Assembly (NCBI GenBank): GCA_021297795.1
Contig: JAJTGL010000013.1
Location: 1 to 43,814 of the forward strand
Direction: 5' to 3'
Length of the DNA stretch: 43,814 nucleotides
Source of the DNA: Planctomycetaceae bacterium
GTDB taxonomy: Bacteria > Planctomycetota > Phycisphaerae > Phycisphaerales > SM1A02
In this document: in pieces, positions 28,601 to 38,054 of the stretch
How the letters are laid out: each line of letters begins with the position of its first letter
Position numbering within the stretch: position 1 is the first letter of the stretch
Translations under genes and position numbers: made by a program
Notes under the pieces: model-generated
Database searches by the model: none
What the model was told of the DNA's origin: nothing
The model's input: only the letters and a program-made list of their open reading frames with translations

Positions 28601-31600
28601 GACCGCGTGGTGCGCGTGCTCACGCTGCGCAACGCCGACGCCGCCGAGATCGCGCGCAGCCTCGTCGATCTCTTCGAGACCGACGACGGCACCGAGACGC
28701 CGCCGGTGATCCGGCCGAACGCCGCGAGCAACAGCCTCCTCGTCCGCGCGACGGAGAAGCAGTTCGCCACGATCGAGGGCATCGTGTCGAAGCTCGACGG
28801 CGCGACCATCGCCGGCGCGCGCACGCTGCGCTCGGTGCCGCTCGATCCATCGAAGGGCGACGCGGAGGACATGGCCCGGCTCCTGCGTCGCCTGATGGAG
28901 TCCTCCGACGGCGACGTCGAGGTGATCTCGGTCGAGGAACTGCTGAAGCGCTACGACTCGGAAGGCTCGGCGAACCCCGCGAACACGACGAAGCCCGGTG
29001 GTTCGACGCAGGGCGAGGCGCCGCGCGGCGGTCAGTCGCGCGCGGAACCGCTCGGATCGTTCGGGAGTCCGGGCGTCGATCGCGCGGCGTTGGCCGCGAG
29101 CGTTCCCGCGGCCTCTCCCACCTGGCCGCCCGCGCTGCCCGCGCGCCTCGCGTTCGTCACCGCCGCGTTCGCGCAGGTTCCGTCGACCGCGGTGCCGCCA
29201 TCCGAGCAGGCGCCGGACGCGGTGCCGGGCTCGAAGACCGACGACGATGCGAAGGCCGAGCAGGGCGTCACCGTCGCGGTCGACCGCGACACGAACTCGC
29301 TCGTCCTCCTCGGCTCGCAGCGCGAGATCGAGCGCGCGCTCAAGCTCGTCGAGCAGGCCTCGAAGGCGCTGCCCGGCGAGGGTTCGCGCGTCCGCGCCAT
29401 CAAGCTCCCGGCCTCGAGCGATCCGACGTCGCTCGCCTCGGTCGTCACCGGCGCGATCGCGCGCATGACACCCGCGGGCGGTGCGCCCGGCGACCTCGCG
29501 AAGCGCATCGCGATCGTCCCCGATCCCGAGACGCGGTCGCTCCTCGTCGTCGCGACCGATCGCGACTTCGAGGCGGTGGGCCAGCTCGTGGCCACGCTCG
29601 CGCGCAGCCAGCAGACCGAGACGGTCGTCGTGAAGAGCTACGTCCTCCGCAACGCCGGCGCCGATCGCGTCGCCGAGGCGCTGCGCGCGGTGACCGGCCC
29701 GGCCGGCGGCGCGCGGCTTCGCTCGCTCGCGGTCACGCTCGCGGGCGACATCCCCGGCTTCGCCGCGGGCGAGGAGGTCTCGTTCGATCCGTCGCGCATG
29801 CGCGTCCTGACCGAGAAGGGATCGAATGCGATCACGGTGGTCGGGTCCGCCGACGCGATCGCGTTCGCCGACCGCTTCATCGCGTTCACCGATCGCGAGG
29901 AGCGCGCGATCGCGCCCGAGATGCGGCTCCGGCCGCTGAAGCACGCGCGCGCGAAGGAACTCGCGACGACGCTCGCGCAGATCTTCGCGGCGCGCGGACG
30001 CACGCTCTCGCAGCAGGGCATCGTGGTGGCCACGCCCGACTTCGCCGCCGACGACCGCACGAACACGCTCGTCATCTCGGGCGCGGCGGAGTTCTCCGGC
30101 GAGGTCGAGCGCATCGTGGCGAGTCTCGACGAGCCCGGCGCCGGCGCACGCGCTCCGCTCGAGACGATCGCGCTTGCCTTCGCCCGGCCGAGCGAGGTCG
30201 CTGCCAACGTCACGAAACTCGTGGTCGGCGACGACAGCGCGCGGCGCGATCGCACGCAGCTGGTCGCGGACGACGCCGCCGGCGTGCTCCTCGTGCGCGC
30301 CGACTCCGAGGTGCTCGAGGAGATCCGCGCGCTGGTGCGCGAACTCGATCGCGCGGGCTCGCGCCAGTTCCCGATCCGGCAGATCCGCCTCGAGCGTGCC
30401 GATGCGACGCGCGTCGCGCAGGCGCTGCAGAAGCTCTTCGACGACCGCGCGCAGCTCGCGGGCACCGCGCGCGGACGCGCGCAGCGGAGCGTCTCGGTCG
30501 TGGGCGATCCGAGGAGCTCGACGCTCTTCGTGACCGCGGGCGACGGCGACTACGCCGAGATCGAGGAGCTCGTGAAGGGCTTCGACGCTCCCGAGGTCGC
30601 CGCGGGGTACGAGTTCAAGGTGCACGCGCTGCGGCATGCGCGCGCGGGCGAGATCGCGCGCACGATCGAGCAGATGCTGGCCGAGACCGGCCAGGCGACC
30701 GCGGAGGACGCGGCCACCGTGCGCGCCGACGAGAAGCGCAACGCGCTCATCGTGATCGGGCGCGGTGATCGCTTCGCCCTCGTCGGCGAGATCGTCGCCA
30801 CGCTCGACGTCGCGCCCGCCGAGGGCGAGGCGCGCACCGTGCGCACGTACGAGGCGAAGTCGGGCGACATCGAGCAGGTCGCCGCGCTCGTGCGCGACAC
30901 GCTCGGCGAGCGTCCGCAGCGTCCGTGGGAGGCGCAGGGCGCCGCCGCCGGCTCCCGCGTGATTCCCGTCGTCAAGGCGCGGCAGCTCGTCGTGCGCGCG
31001 ACCGATGCGCAGCACGCCGAGGTGAAGTCGCTCCTCGACGCGCTCGAGAAGACCCTCGTCGCCGAAAACCGCGAGACCGCGGTGATTCCCGTCGAGTTCG
31101 CGCCGCCGTCGGAGCTCGCGCTCACGCTGCGGCAGTTCCTCGACGATCGCGCGGCGGGAGCCGCGGGCGGATCGACCAGCGCCACCATCGTGCCCAGCGC
31201 TTCGGGTGGCGCGCTCCTCGTCGCGGGCAGCGCCGACGAGGTCGCCACCGTCCGCGACCTCGTGACGCGGCTCGATCAGCCGCAGTCGGGCGGCGAGCGC
31301 CGCAGCGACATCGTGGTCCTCCGCAAGGGCCAGGCCGCCGACGTCGCGCGACTCGTGTCCGAGCAGTTCCGCAGCCGCGCCGCCTCGGGCGGCGTGCAGG
31401 TGACGCCCGACGTCCGCACCAACTCCGTCCTCGTCAGCGCGCCCGCCGCGCAGTTCGAGCAGGTGCGGGCGCTCATCGATCGCCTCGATGCGCCGTCGAG
31501 CGCCGAGGAGACGGTGATCCGCACGTTCCCGCTCCAGAACGCGAAGGCCGAGGAGGCCGTGAAGGTCCTCACGCAGTCGCTTCAGCTCGATGTGAAGGGA

Positions 31601-31828
31601 CGCACGCAGGGGATCGCGGTCAAGGTCGACGAGTCGTCGCCAGCCGTGCAGGTGAACGCGCGCATCGTCGCGGACCGCCGCTCGAACGCGCTGGTCGTGA
31701 CGGCGAGCGCCGAGAGCCTCGGCGTGATCGAGAAGCTGCTCGCGCAGCTCGAGGAAGCGCCCGCGCGCGCCGAGCGCGAGTACCGCATCGTGCCGCTCAA
31801 GGCGGCGAACGCCTCCGAGGTCGCGGCT
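22643..31828 (+). CDS. gspD: Giant secretin GspD, N-terminal about 3,060 residues (frame broken at about 31,825)
   Basis: First part of an enormous type II secretin. A signal peptide covers residues 1-33 (cut after AHA). An N0/STN-like domain follows at about 70-145 (LRFNFKGQTYDQIL, YTLDEAIQTLNVLL). Then come about 36 tandem N1-type repeats of 70-90 residues, each with a strand-helix start like the model LKNARAxExA, a variable loop, a D-x-R-T-N-x-L-I-V strand and a closing helix ending in LD. Ordinary GspD has three or four N domains in about 650-750 residues. GGAGGAAC lies 8 nt before the ATG. At about 31,823-31,829 one repeat jumps from ANASEVA to LIVAATPEQF in another frame, losing its middle. 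The original frame happens to stay open to 37615 and ends in frame with the lipoprotein gene, but downstream of the break it encodes only Arg-rich nonsense. Confidence 0.85.
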
Positions 31829-31829
31829 G
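31823..31829 (+). other. Frame break and partial repeat loss in gspD
   Basis: Up to GAG-GTC-GCG the frame starting at 22643 matches the repeat family. From CTG-ATC-GTC at 31827 the match continues in another frame. About 26 or more residues that join these motifs in every other repeat are absent. A single deletion of roughly 80-110 nt, of length 2 modulo 3, explains both facts. It may be a real mutation or a collapsed repeat in the assembly. Confidence 0.8.
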
Positions 31830-34800
31830 ATCGTCGCCGCGACGCCCGAGCAGTTCGAGCGGATCGCCGAGGTGATCGCCGCGATCGACGTGCCGCCGGT
31901 CTCGAAGCGCGTGACCGAGTTCATCGCGCTGAAGGCCGCGAAGGCGAGCGGCGTGCAGGAGGCGCTCGGCTACTTCTACGGCCGCGGCGCGCTCGACACC
32001 GACTCTCCGTCGAAGAAGTCGGTGCGCATCGTGGGCGACGAGGGGACGAACTCGCTGGTGATCTCGGCCGAGGAGAGCGAGTGGCCCGCGATCCGCGAGC
32101 TGGTCGCCAAGCTCGACAACGAGCAGTACGACGGTTCGAGGCAACTGCGCGTCGTCGCGCTGCGTCACGCCGACGCGCGCTCGGTGGCCGCGGCGATCAA
32201 CGACGCGTTCAAGCCCGTGCCGATCGTGCCGCCGCCCGCGCCGCGCGGCGAGCAGCCGCAGCCGATCGTCGTCCAGCAGAAGCCGGACGAGCAGGTGAGC
32301 GCGAGCGCGGACGAGTTCTCGAACAACCTCGTCGTCGCGGCGAGCCCGGCGAACATGCGCAAGATCGATGCGATCATCACGCAGCTCGATCAGCCCGACT
32401 TCGCGCAACTTCCACCGCCGCGCCTCATCGAGGTGCGCTACGGCAATCCGGAGCAGCTCGCGCGCGCGATCGAGCGCGTGTACGGACCCGGCCGCGCGGC
32501 CGGCCGCGACCGCGGACTACGCATCGTCGGCGACGCGGCGTCGAACGCCCTGATCGTGCGCGCGTCCGAGGAGGACTTCGCGCAGATCGCGGCGATCGCC
32601 GAGGCGCTGCAGCAGCAGGCGACCGAGCAGGGGCTCCAGGTTCATCTCCTGCGCCTCAAGAGCGCGCCGGCGCCGCGCGTCGCCGCCGCGATCCGCGAGG
32701 CGTTCGCGCAGCGCGCGCGGCAGGCGAACCTGCCGCTCTCGATCCAGATCGACACGGTCTCGAACGGCCTCGTCGTCGCGTCGACCGGACCGATCTTCGA
32801 CGAGATCCGCACGCTGGTCGAGCAGATGGACTCGCTCGCGCCCGATGCCTCGAAGGGCATCTTCATCATCGATCTCATCAACGTCGCGCCCGAGTCGGCG
32901 AAGAAGATCATCGAGGAGATCGGGCTCGACCGGCCGCAGCCGTCGGACAGCGTGTCGAAGGTGATCTCGGAGCCGCTCAAGGTGTCGGTGGCCGCCGGCC
33001 GCAGCGCGCTCGTGATCGTCGCGAACCCCGCCGACCGCGACACCATCGTGTCGCTCCTCAAGTCGATCGACACCGATCCGCCGGGCGCCGATGCCGAGGT
33101 GCGCGTCGTGCGCATGAAGAACGCCTCGGCGACGAACATCGCGACCACGCTCACGGCGATGGTCGCGCAGTCGGCGGTTCCGGCCGCGGGTGGCGCGAAG
33201 CAGGGCGATCTCGCGCGTGCGCTGCAGGAGCAGGTGCGCCGGCTGCGCATCCAGCCGGACGGCGCGTCCGCGCCGATCGCGCTCGATCTCCAGAAGCCCG
33301 TCAAGATCCTCGCCGACGCGACGAGCAACTCGCTCGTCCTCGCCTCGACCGCCGACAACGTGCGCGCGCTCGAGGAGGCCGCACGGCTCTTCGACACGCT
33401 GCCCGTCACCGACGCCGCGGTCGTGCGCGTGATCCCGCTCTCGAACATCCAGGCGACGCAGTTCGCGCGCGTCGTGCGCGAGCTCTTCACGCAGGGCAAG
33501 CAGATCGGCGTCCTCCAGGGCACGCAGGTGAAGGCGCAGGCCGGCGGCGCGACGGGCGAGGCCCTCGCGCAGGACATCGCGATCACCGTCGACGACCGCA
33601 CGAACACCGTGGTGGTCGCCGGCAAGGAGGAGGCCGTCGCGATGGTCGACGTCCTCCGCGAGCGGCTCGACGCGCAGACTTCGGTCGGCTGGATCGAGCC
33701 GCGCATCGTGAAGCTCCGCTACGCGGACGCGGGCGCGGTGGCCGACATGCTGCGCGCGGTGCTCGTCGATGGTTCGACGAAGCTGCCCGAGAGCGCGCCC
33801 CTCCAGAAGCAGGTCGGACGCATCCGCATGGCGCGCGCCGCCGATGGCGGCCAGCCCGCGGCCGCGATCGAGAGCGACGTGTTCGTGCCCTTCACGCAGC
33901 TCGTGATCCGTCCGGATCCGACGACGAACTCGCTTGTCCTCGTCGGGAGCACGCAGAACCTCGAGATCGTCGACGAACTCCTCAAGAGCCTCGACACCGA
34001 GGCCGCGGCGCCCGGCGCCCTCGTGCGCGTCTATCCGCTCGAGAACTCGAGCGCGTCGCGCATCGGCCCGCTGCTCGTCCAGCTCTTCGACCAGCAGTTC
34101 GCCGCCAAGTCGATCCGCGCGGAGGACCGCGTGCGCGTCATTCCCGACGAGCGGCTCAACTCGCTCGTCGTCTCGACCAGCGCGCGCAGCTTTGCGGTGA
34201 TAGAGGAGCTTCTCAAGAGCCTCGACCGCAAGGTGGCGCCCGACATCCGCGAGATCCGCACGCTCGAGCTCAAGAACGCGAGCGCGCCGCGCCTCGCGGC
34301 CGTGCTCCAGCGCATGATGGATGCGCGCGTCGACCGGTTGAAGCGGGCGAATCCCGAGACCGCCGATCTCGAGCGCGCGACGATCGCCGCCGACGAGCGC
34401 ACCAACCAGCTGCTCGTCGCCGCCGGCGCCGACGCGTTCGACGTGATCCGGTCGCTGGTCGCCGATCTCGACGTCGCCGAGACGCTCGAGGAGTCGGGCG
34501 TCGAGGTCGTTCCGGTCGGCAAGGCGAACATCGAGCGCCTCGCGGCCGCGATCAAGCAGATCCTCGACCGCCGCTTCGCCGAGCTCTCGCCCGAGGTCGC
34601 GAAGCGCGTGAAGCCGCTCGTCCTCCCCGATCCGCGCACGAACGCGCTGCTCGTCGCCGGCGGACCCGAGGACGCGGCGCTCGTCCGGCAGATCGCCGCG
34701 CGGCTCGAGGAGATCCCGTCGAACCCCGCGGTCGGCGTCCACGTGCTTCCTCTCGCCGCGGCACGCGCCGAGACGATCGCGCCGCGCATCCAGCAGCTGA

Positions 34801-37040
34801 TGCGCGACCGGGCGACCTCGCTCGGCACCTCGCAGACGCCTTCCGACGCCGTGTCGGTCGCGCCCGACGTCGCGTCGAACTCGCTGATCGTCGCGTCGAG
34901 CGAGGAGAATCTCGAGGTCGTGAAGGGCCTGGTCGATCTCCTCGCGAAGGCCGCGAGGGAACAGCTCACCGACAAGCCGTTCGAGGTCATCATCCTCGCG
35001 AAGACGACCGCGGCCGACATGGTCCGCATGCTCGACGAGATGTACGTCGCCGAGGAGAACCGTCGCCGCGGCGACAACACCGTCAACGTTTCGGCCGACG
35101 CACGGCTCAACGCCGTCGTCGCGAGCGGACCCGAGGCCGATGTCGCCGCGATCCGCCGGCTCGTGGCCCAGCTCGACGGCGCGAAGCCGCAGACCGTCGT
35201 CGAGATCAAGTACATCCCGCTGCAGGGCGCGAACGTGCAGGAGACCGTCGGTCTCATCCAGAGCATCCTCTCGGGCGGCTCGCTCGCCGGGCGCAACCAG
35301 CAGCAGGCGACCGTGCTCAAGTACCTGCGCCAGCTCGAGGGCGGCGACGGCACCGAGGTCGAGATGGAGATCTCGGCCGCGACGCGCCAGTCGATCTCGC
35401 TCACGCCCGACATCCGCACCAACACCGTGATCGTGAAGGCGCCGCGCGAGTCGATGGCGCTGATCGAGAAGATGATCAAGGACCTCGACGGCTCGACGAG
35501 CGGGTCGCAGAACATCCGCATCTTCAAGCTGACGAACGCCGACGCCGACTCGATGGCGCGCATCCTGAAGGAGCTCTTCAACCTCCGTCAGTCGGGCAAC
35601 CTCTACGTCCTCAAGCCGCGCGAGGACGGCGACCCCGCGCCCGCCGCCGACGCGGGAGCCGCCGGTGCGCCGGTGGCGGCCGCGCCCGCGGGCGGGACGA
35701 TCGGATCCGACCTCACGCTCGTCCCGGACGATCGCCAGCAGCTCTCGATCACGGTCGACGACCGCACCAACTCGCTGCTCGTGTCGGGCACGCCGACCTA
35801 CCTCGACCTCGTCGAGAAGGTGGTGAACGAGCTCGACGCGCAGGAGGCGAACACGCGCGACACGTTCGTCTACAAGCTGAAGAACGCGACCGCGACCGAG
35901 GTCGCGCGCGTGGTCAACGAATTCGTGAGCGAGGACCAGCGCAAGATCCTCGAGACGCTGTCGACCGAGGAGCTTCCGAGCGCGTCCAAGCTGCTCGAGC
36001 GCGAGGTGACGGTGGTCGGCGACCAGAAGTCGAACACCGTGCTCGTGAACGCGAGCCCGAAGTACCTCGAGAAGGTGCGCGCGATCATCGACGAGCTCGA
36101 CGTGGATCCGCCGCAGGTGCTGATCCAGGTGCTGCTCGCCGAGGTGAGCCTCGACTCGGCCGAATCGCTCGGGCCCGAATTCGGCCGCGCCAAGTTCGGC
36201 GACTACGCCGTCGCGGCCGGCATGGGCAACCTGCCCGGCATCGGTGGCCGCACCGGCAACCAGCTGCTCGGCTCGCTCTTCTCGAACTCGGGCACGCCGA
36301 ACGTGGCGATCGGCGCGGAGGACTTCGAGCTCCTCATCAATGCGCTCGCATCGCAGAGCCGCGTGCAGGTGCTGTCGAACCCGTCGGTGATGGTCGAGAA
36401 CAACTCGGAGGGCTTCATCCAGGTCGGCGAGACGGTGCGCTTGCCCGACGCGGTGAGCTTCTCGAGCGCGGGACAGCAGTCGAGCGTGACGCCCGAGGAC
36501 ATCGGCATCCTGCTGCGGGTGACGCCCTCGATCAATCCCGAGGGCTTCGTGCGCATGGAGATCGAGCCCGAGATCTCCCGCCTCTCGCTCCAGACGACGC
36601 AGATCTCGGAGAACTTCAACAGCCCCGTGGTCACGCGCCGTCGCGCGAACACCACGGTCACCGTGAAGGACGGACAGACGGTCGTCATCGGCGGCCTCAT
36701 CAGCGACCGCTTCGAGCGCGTCGACAAGAAGATCCCGCTGCTCGGCGACATCCCGCTCGTCGGAGCGCTGTTCCGCCAGTTCAAGGAGAACTCGTCGAAG
36801 ACCGAGCTCCTCATCGTGCTGACGCCGCACGTGGTGCGCTCGCCGACGCAGGGCGGCGACGATGCGGCGGCGAAGCTGAGCGAGCAGGCGATCCGCAAGC
36901 TGACGCTGCCGCCCGAACTGCTCGAGCAGATCCAGAAGGGCGAGCTCCAGGGCGCGAGCATCAACGTCGGCGGCGCCGCGCGCGATGCGAGCGGCGAGGT
37001 CGTTCCGCAGGACACCGACGCCTCGAAGGAGCCGAAGTGA
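31829..37040 (+). CDS. gspD: Giant secretin GspD, C-terminal about 1,735 residues with pore domain
   Basis: Continuation of the giant secretin in the shifted frame; the first in-frame start-like codon is GTG at 31872, but nothing suggests independent initiation. About 16 further N1-type repeats follow, and then at about 36,117 the single secretin (C) domain: VLIQVLLAEVSLDS, ALASQSRVQVLSNPSVMVENN, then RRANTTVTVKDGQTVVIGGL and the diagnostic KKIPLLGDIPLVGALFR, with LLIVLTPHVV as the last barrel strand. A tail of about 70 residues follows and may be the S-domain region that contacts a pilotin. The pore domain looks fully intact, which argues that the frame break is recent or artefactual. The stop codon overlaps the GTG of the following lipoprotein gene. 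Confidence 0.88.
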
Positions 37041-37615
37041 ACGCGGTTCGCGTCGGATGGACGAGGATGGGTGCGACGGTCTTGACGGCGGCGCTCGTGC
37101 CCCTTGGCTGCCAGACCACGGTGACCACGTCGGATGGCGCGCGATCGGTGCCGAAGCCGACCGAGGCGCCCGTCGCGCCGCAAGGCACGAAGCCGAACGC
37201 GATCGCTATCACCTTCGCGCCGAAGCCGGCCGACACCGATGGCAACCTTCTGCCTGATTCGCTGCAGGTGACGGCGTATCTCTTCGCGCGGCCGCATCCG
37301 GCTCCGTTCTTCGCGGAAGGGTCGTTTCATTTCGCGATCTACCGGCTCGGCGAGGCCGGAACCGCGGACGCGCCCGGCGCGGCGCCGCTGCGGACGTGGG
37401 TGTTCGCCGCCGAATCGGTGGCGCTCGCGCGCTCCGTCGCGCTCGCGGGGCCGTGCCATGAGTTCACGTTGTCGCTTCTCGCGAACCGCGGCACCGACGC
37501 ACTGCCCGTCGAGAGCGTGGATCTCGTCGCGTGGTTCGAGCCCGCCGACGGCTCGCCCGCGGTGTGGCTGCGCGGCGTGCGGAGCGTTCAGTTCCCGCGC
37601 CCCGAGGGCCGCTGA
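37037..37615 (+). CDS. Lipoprotein co-encoded with the secretin (possible pilotin)
   Basis: A 192-residue predicted lipoprotein. The N-terminus has a lipobox, LVPLGC, with Cys at about residue 25 after a short hydrophobic stretch, so the mature protein would be lipid-anchored. The rest is beta-rich, with strands such as NAIAITFAPKPADTD and VWLRGVRSVQF, and matches no family I recognise. The start is the GTG at 37037, which overlaps the gspD stop (GTGA) and implies coupled translation; an ATG at 37067 would give a shorter signal. Small lipoproteins beside secretin genes often act as pilotins that carry the secretin to the outer membrane; that role here is inference from position. It is the last gene before the terminator at 37655. 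Confidence 0.75.
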   Translation: MNAVRVGWTRMGATVLTAALVPLGCQTTVTTSDGARSVPKPTEAPVAPQGTKPNAIAITFAPKPADTDGNLLPDSLQVTAYLFARPHPAPFFAEGSFHFAIYRLGEAGTADAPGAAPLRTWVFAAESVALARSVALAGPCHEFTLSLLANRGTDALPVESVDLVAWFEPADGSPAVWLRGVRSVQFPRPEGR

Positions 37616-37654
37616 GGAACGGTGGGATGCTCGGATGTCGTTCGAGGAACGGCA

Positions 37655-37694
37655 AAACGAACAGCGGACCCGGGTACGGGTCCGCTGTTCGTTT
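37655..37694. terminator. Strong bidirectional intrinsic terminator
   Basis: A perfect 17-bp stem (37655-37671 with 37678-37694) and a 6-nt loop, A-rich on the left arm and T-rich on the right. It is placed 40 nt after the lipoprotein stop and also downstream of the minus-strand tRNA, so it can serve both transcripts. Confidence 0.85.
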
Positions 37695-37708
37695 CGAGCG
37701 TTTGTCCT

Positions 37709-37729
37709 GAGCGTTCGTTTCGAACGCTC
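37709..37729. terminator. Second hairpin beside the tRNA
   Basis: GAGCGTTCG (37709-37717) pairs perfectly with CGAACGCTC (37721-37729) over a TTT loop. It lies between the terminator and the tRNA 3' end. It may be part of tRNA 3' processing or back-up termination. Confidence 0.45.
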
Positions 37730-37737
37730 GTCCTCAA

Positions 37738-37808
37738 CTGGGGATCCTAGATTCGAACTAGGACAAAGTGAACCAGAATCACTTGTGCTACCGTTACACC
37801 AATCCCCA
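37738..37808 (-). tRNA. tRNA-Gln (anticodon CTG)
   Basis: A 71-nt cloverleaf on the minus strand. The acceptor is TGGGGAT paired with ATCCCCA, with the U1-A72 pair and discriminator G73 typical of tRNA-Gln. The anticodon arm is AGTGA-TTCTGGT-TCACT with anticodon CTG, reading CAG. The T arm is CCTAG-TTCGAAT-CTAGG. CCA is not encoded. It is followed by two hairpins and preceded by a good promoter. Confidence 0.95.
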
Positions 37809-37821
37809 AGGTGTGCGAGGC

Positions 37822-37849
37822 ACTATATCCATGTCGGCGCTTCCGGCAA
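37822..37849 (-). promoter_or_regulatory. tRNA-Gln promoter
   Basis: On the minus strand TTGCCG (37844-37849) and TATAGT (37822-37827) are 16 nt apart. Transcription would start near 37815, about 7 nt before the tRNA 5' end. Confidence 0.65.
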
Positions 37850-37930
37850 CGGCCTTGAGCGCGTCCGACTTGGATTATCTCCGTCGGCGCATCCCTTCAC
37901 GACCCTCGTCATCGACGCAGGAAAGCCCTT

Positions 37931-38048
37931 GCTTTCCCGTTGTTTCCCGTTGGCTTCCCGTTGGTTTCCCGCTGGTCTCCGAATGGTCTCCGATGGTTGC
38001 CCGCGGCATCCCGTGCTTGCGGGTGGTTGCCCGGGGCTTCCCGGGGCC
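37931..38048. repeat. Degenerate 10-11 bp phased repeat tract
   Basis: Units such as GTTTCCCGTTG, GCTTCCCGTTG, GTTTCCCGCTG, GTCTCCGAATG and GTTGCCCGCG follow each other without gaps for about 118 bp. The unit length is 10-11 bp, close to one helical turn. The tract ends 7 bp before the asd stop codon. No coding role is seen. Confidence 0.75.
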
Positions 38049-38054
38049 AACATC

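Noticed and set aside
31815-31872. Programmed ribosomal frameshift in gspD
   Set aside because: No slippery run or stimulatory structure is visible, and about 26 residues of the repeat are missing as well, which a frameshift alone cannot explain.
24830-31924. Antisense open frame of 2,364 codons on the minus strand under the secretin gene
   Set aside because: The translation is Arg/Leu/Asp-rich with no domains and mirrors the plus-strand repeats. It is open only because TTA, CTA and TCA codons are avoided in this high-G+C gene.
32517-36830. Second long antisense frame (1,437 codons) under the secretin
   Set aside because: Same compositional shadow; no recognisable motif, start context or independent evidence.
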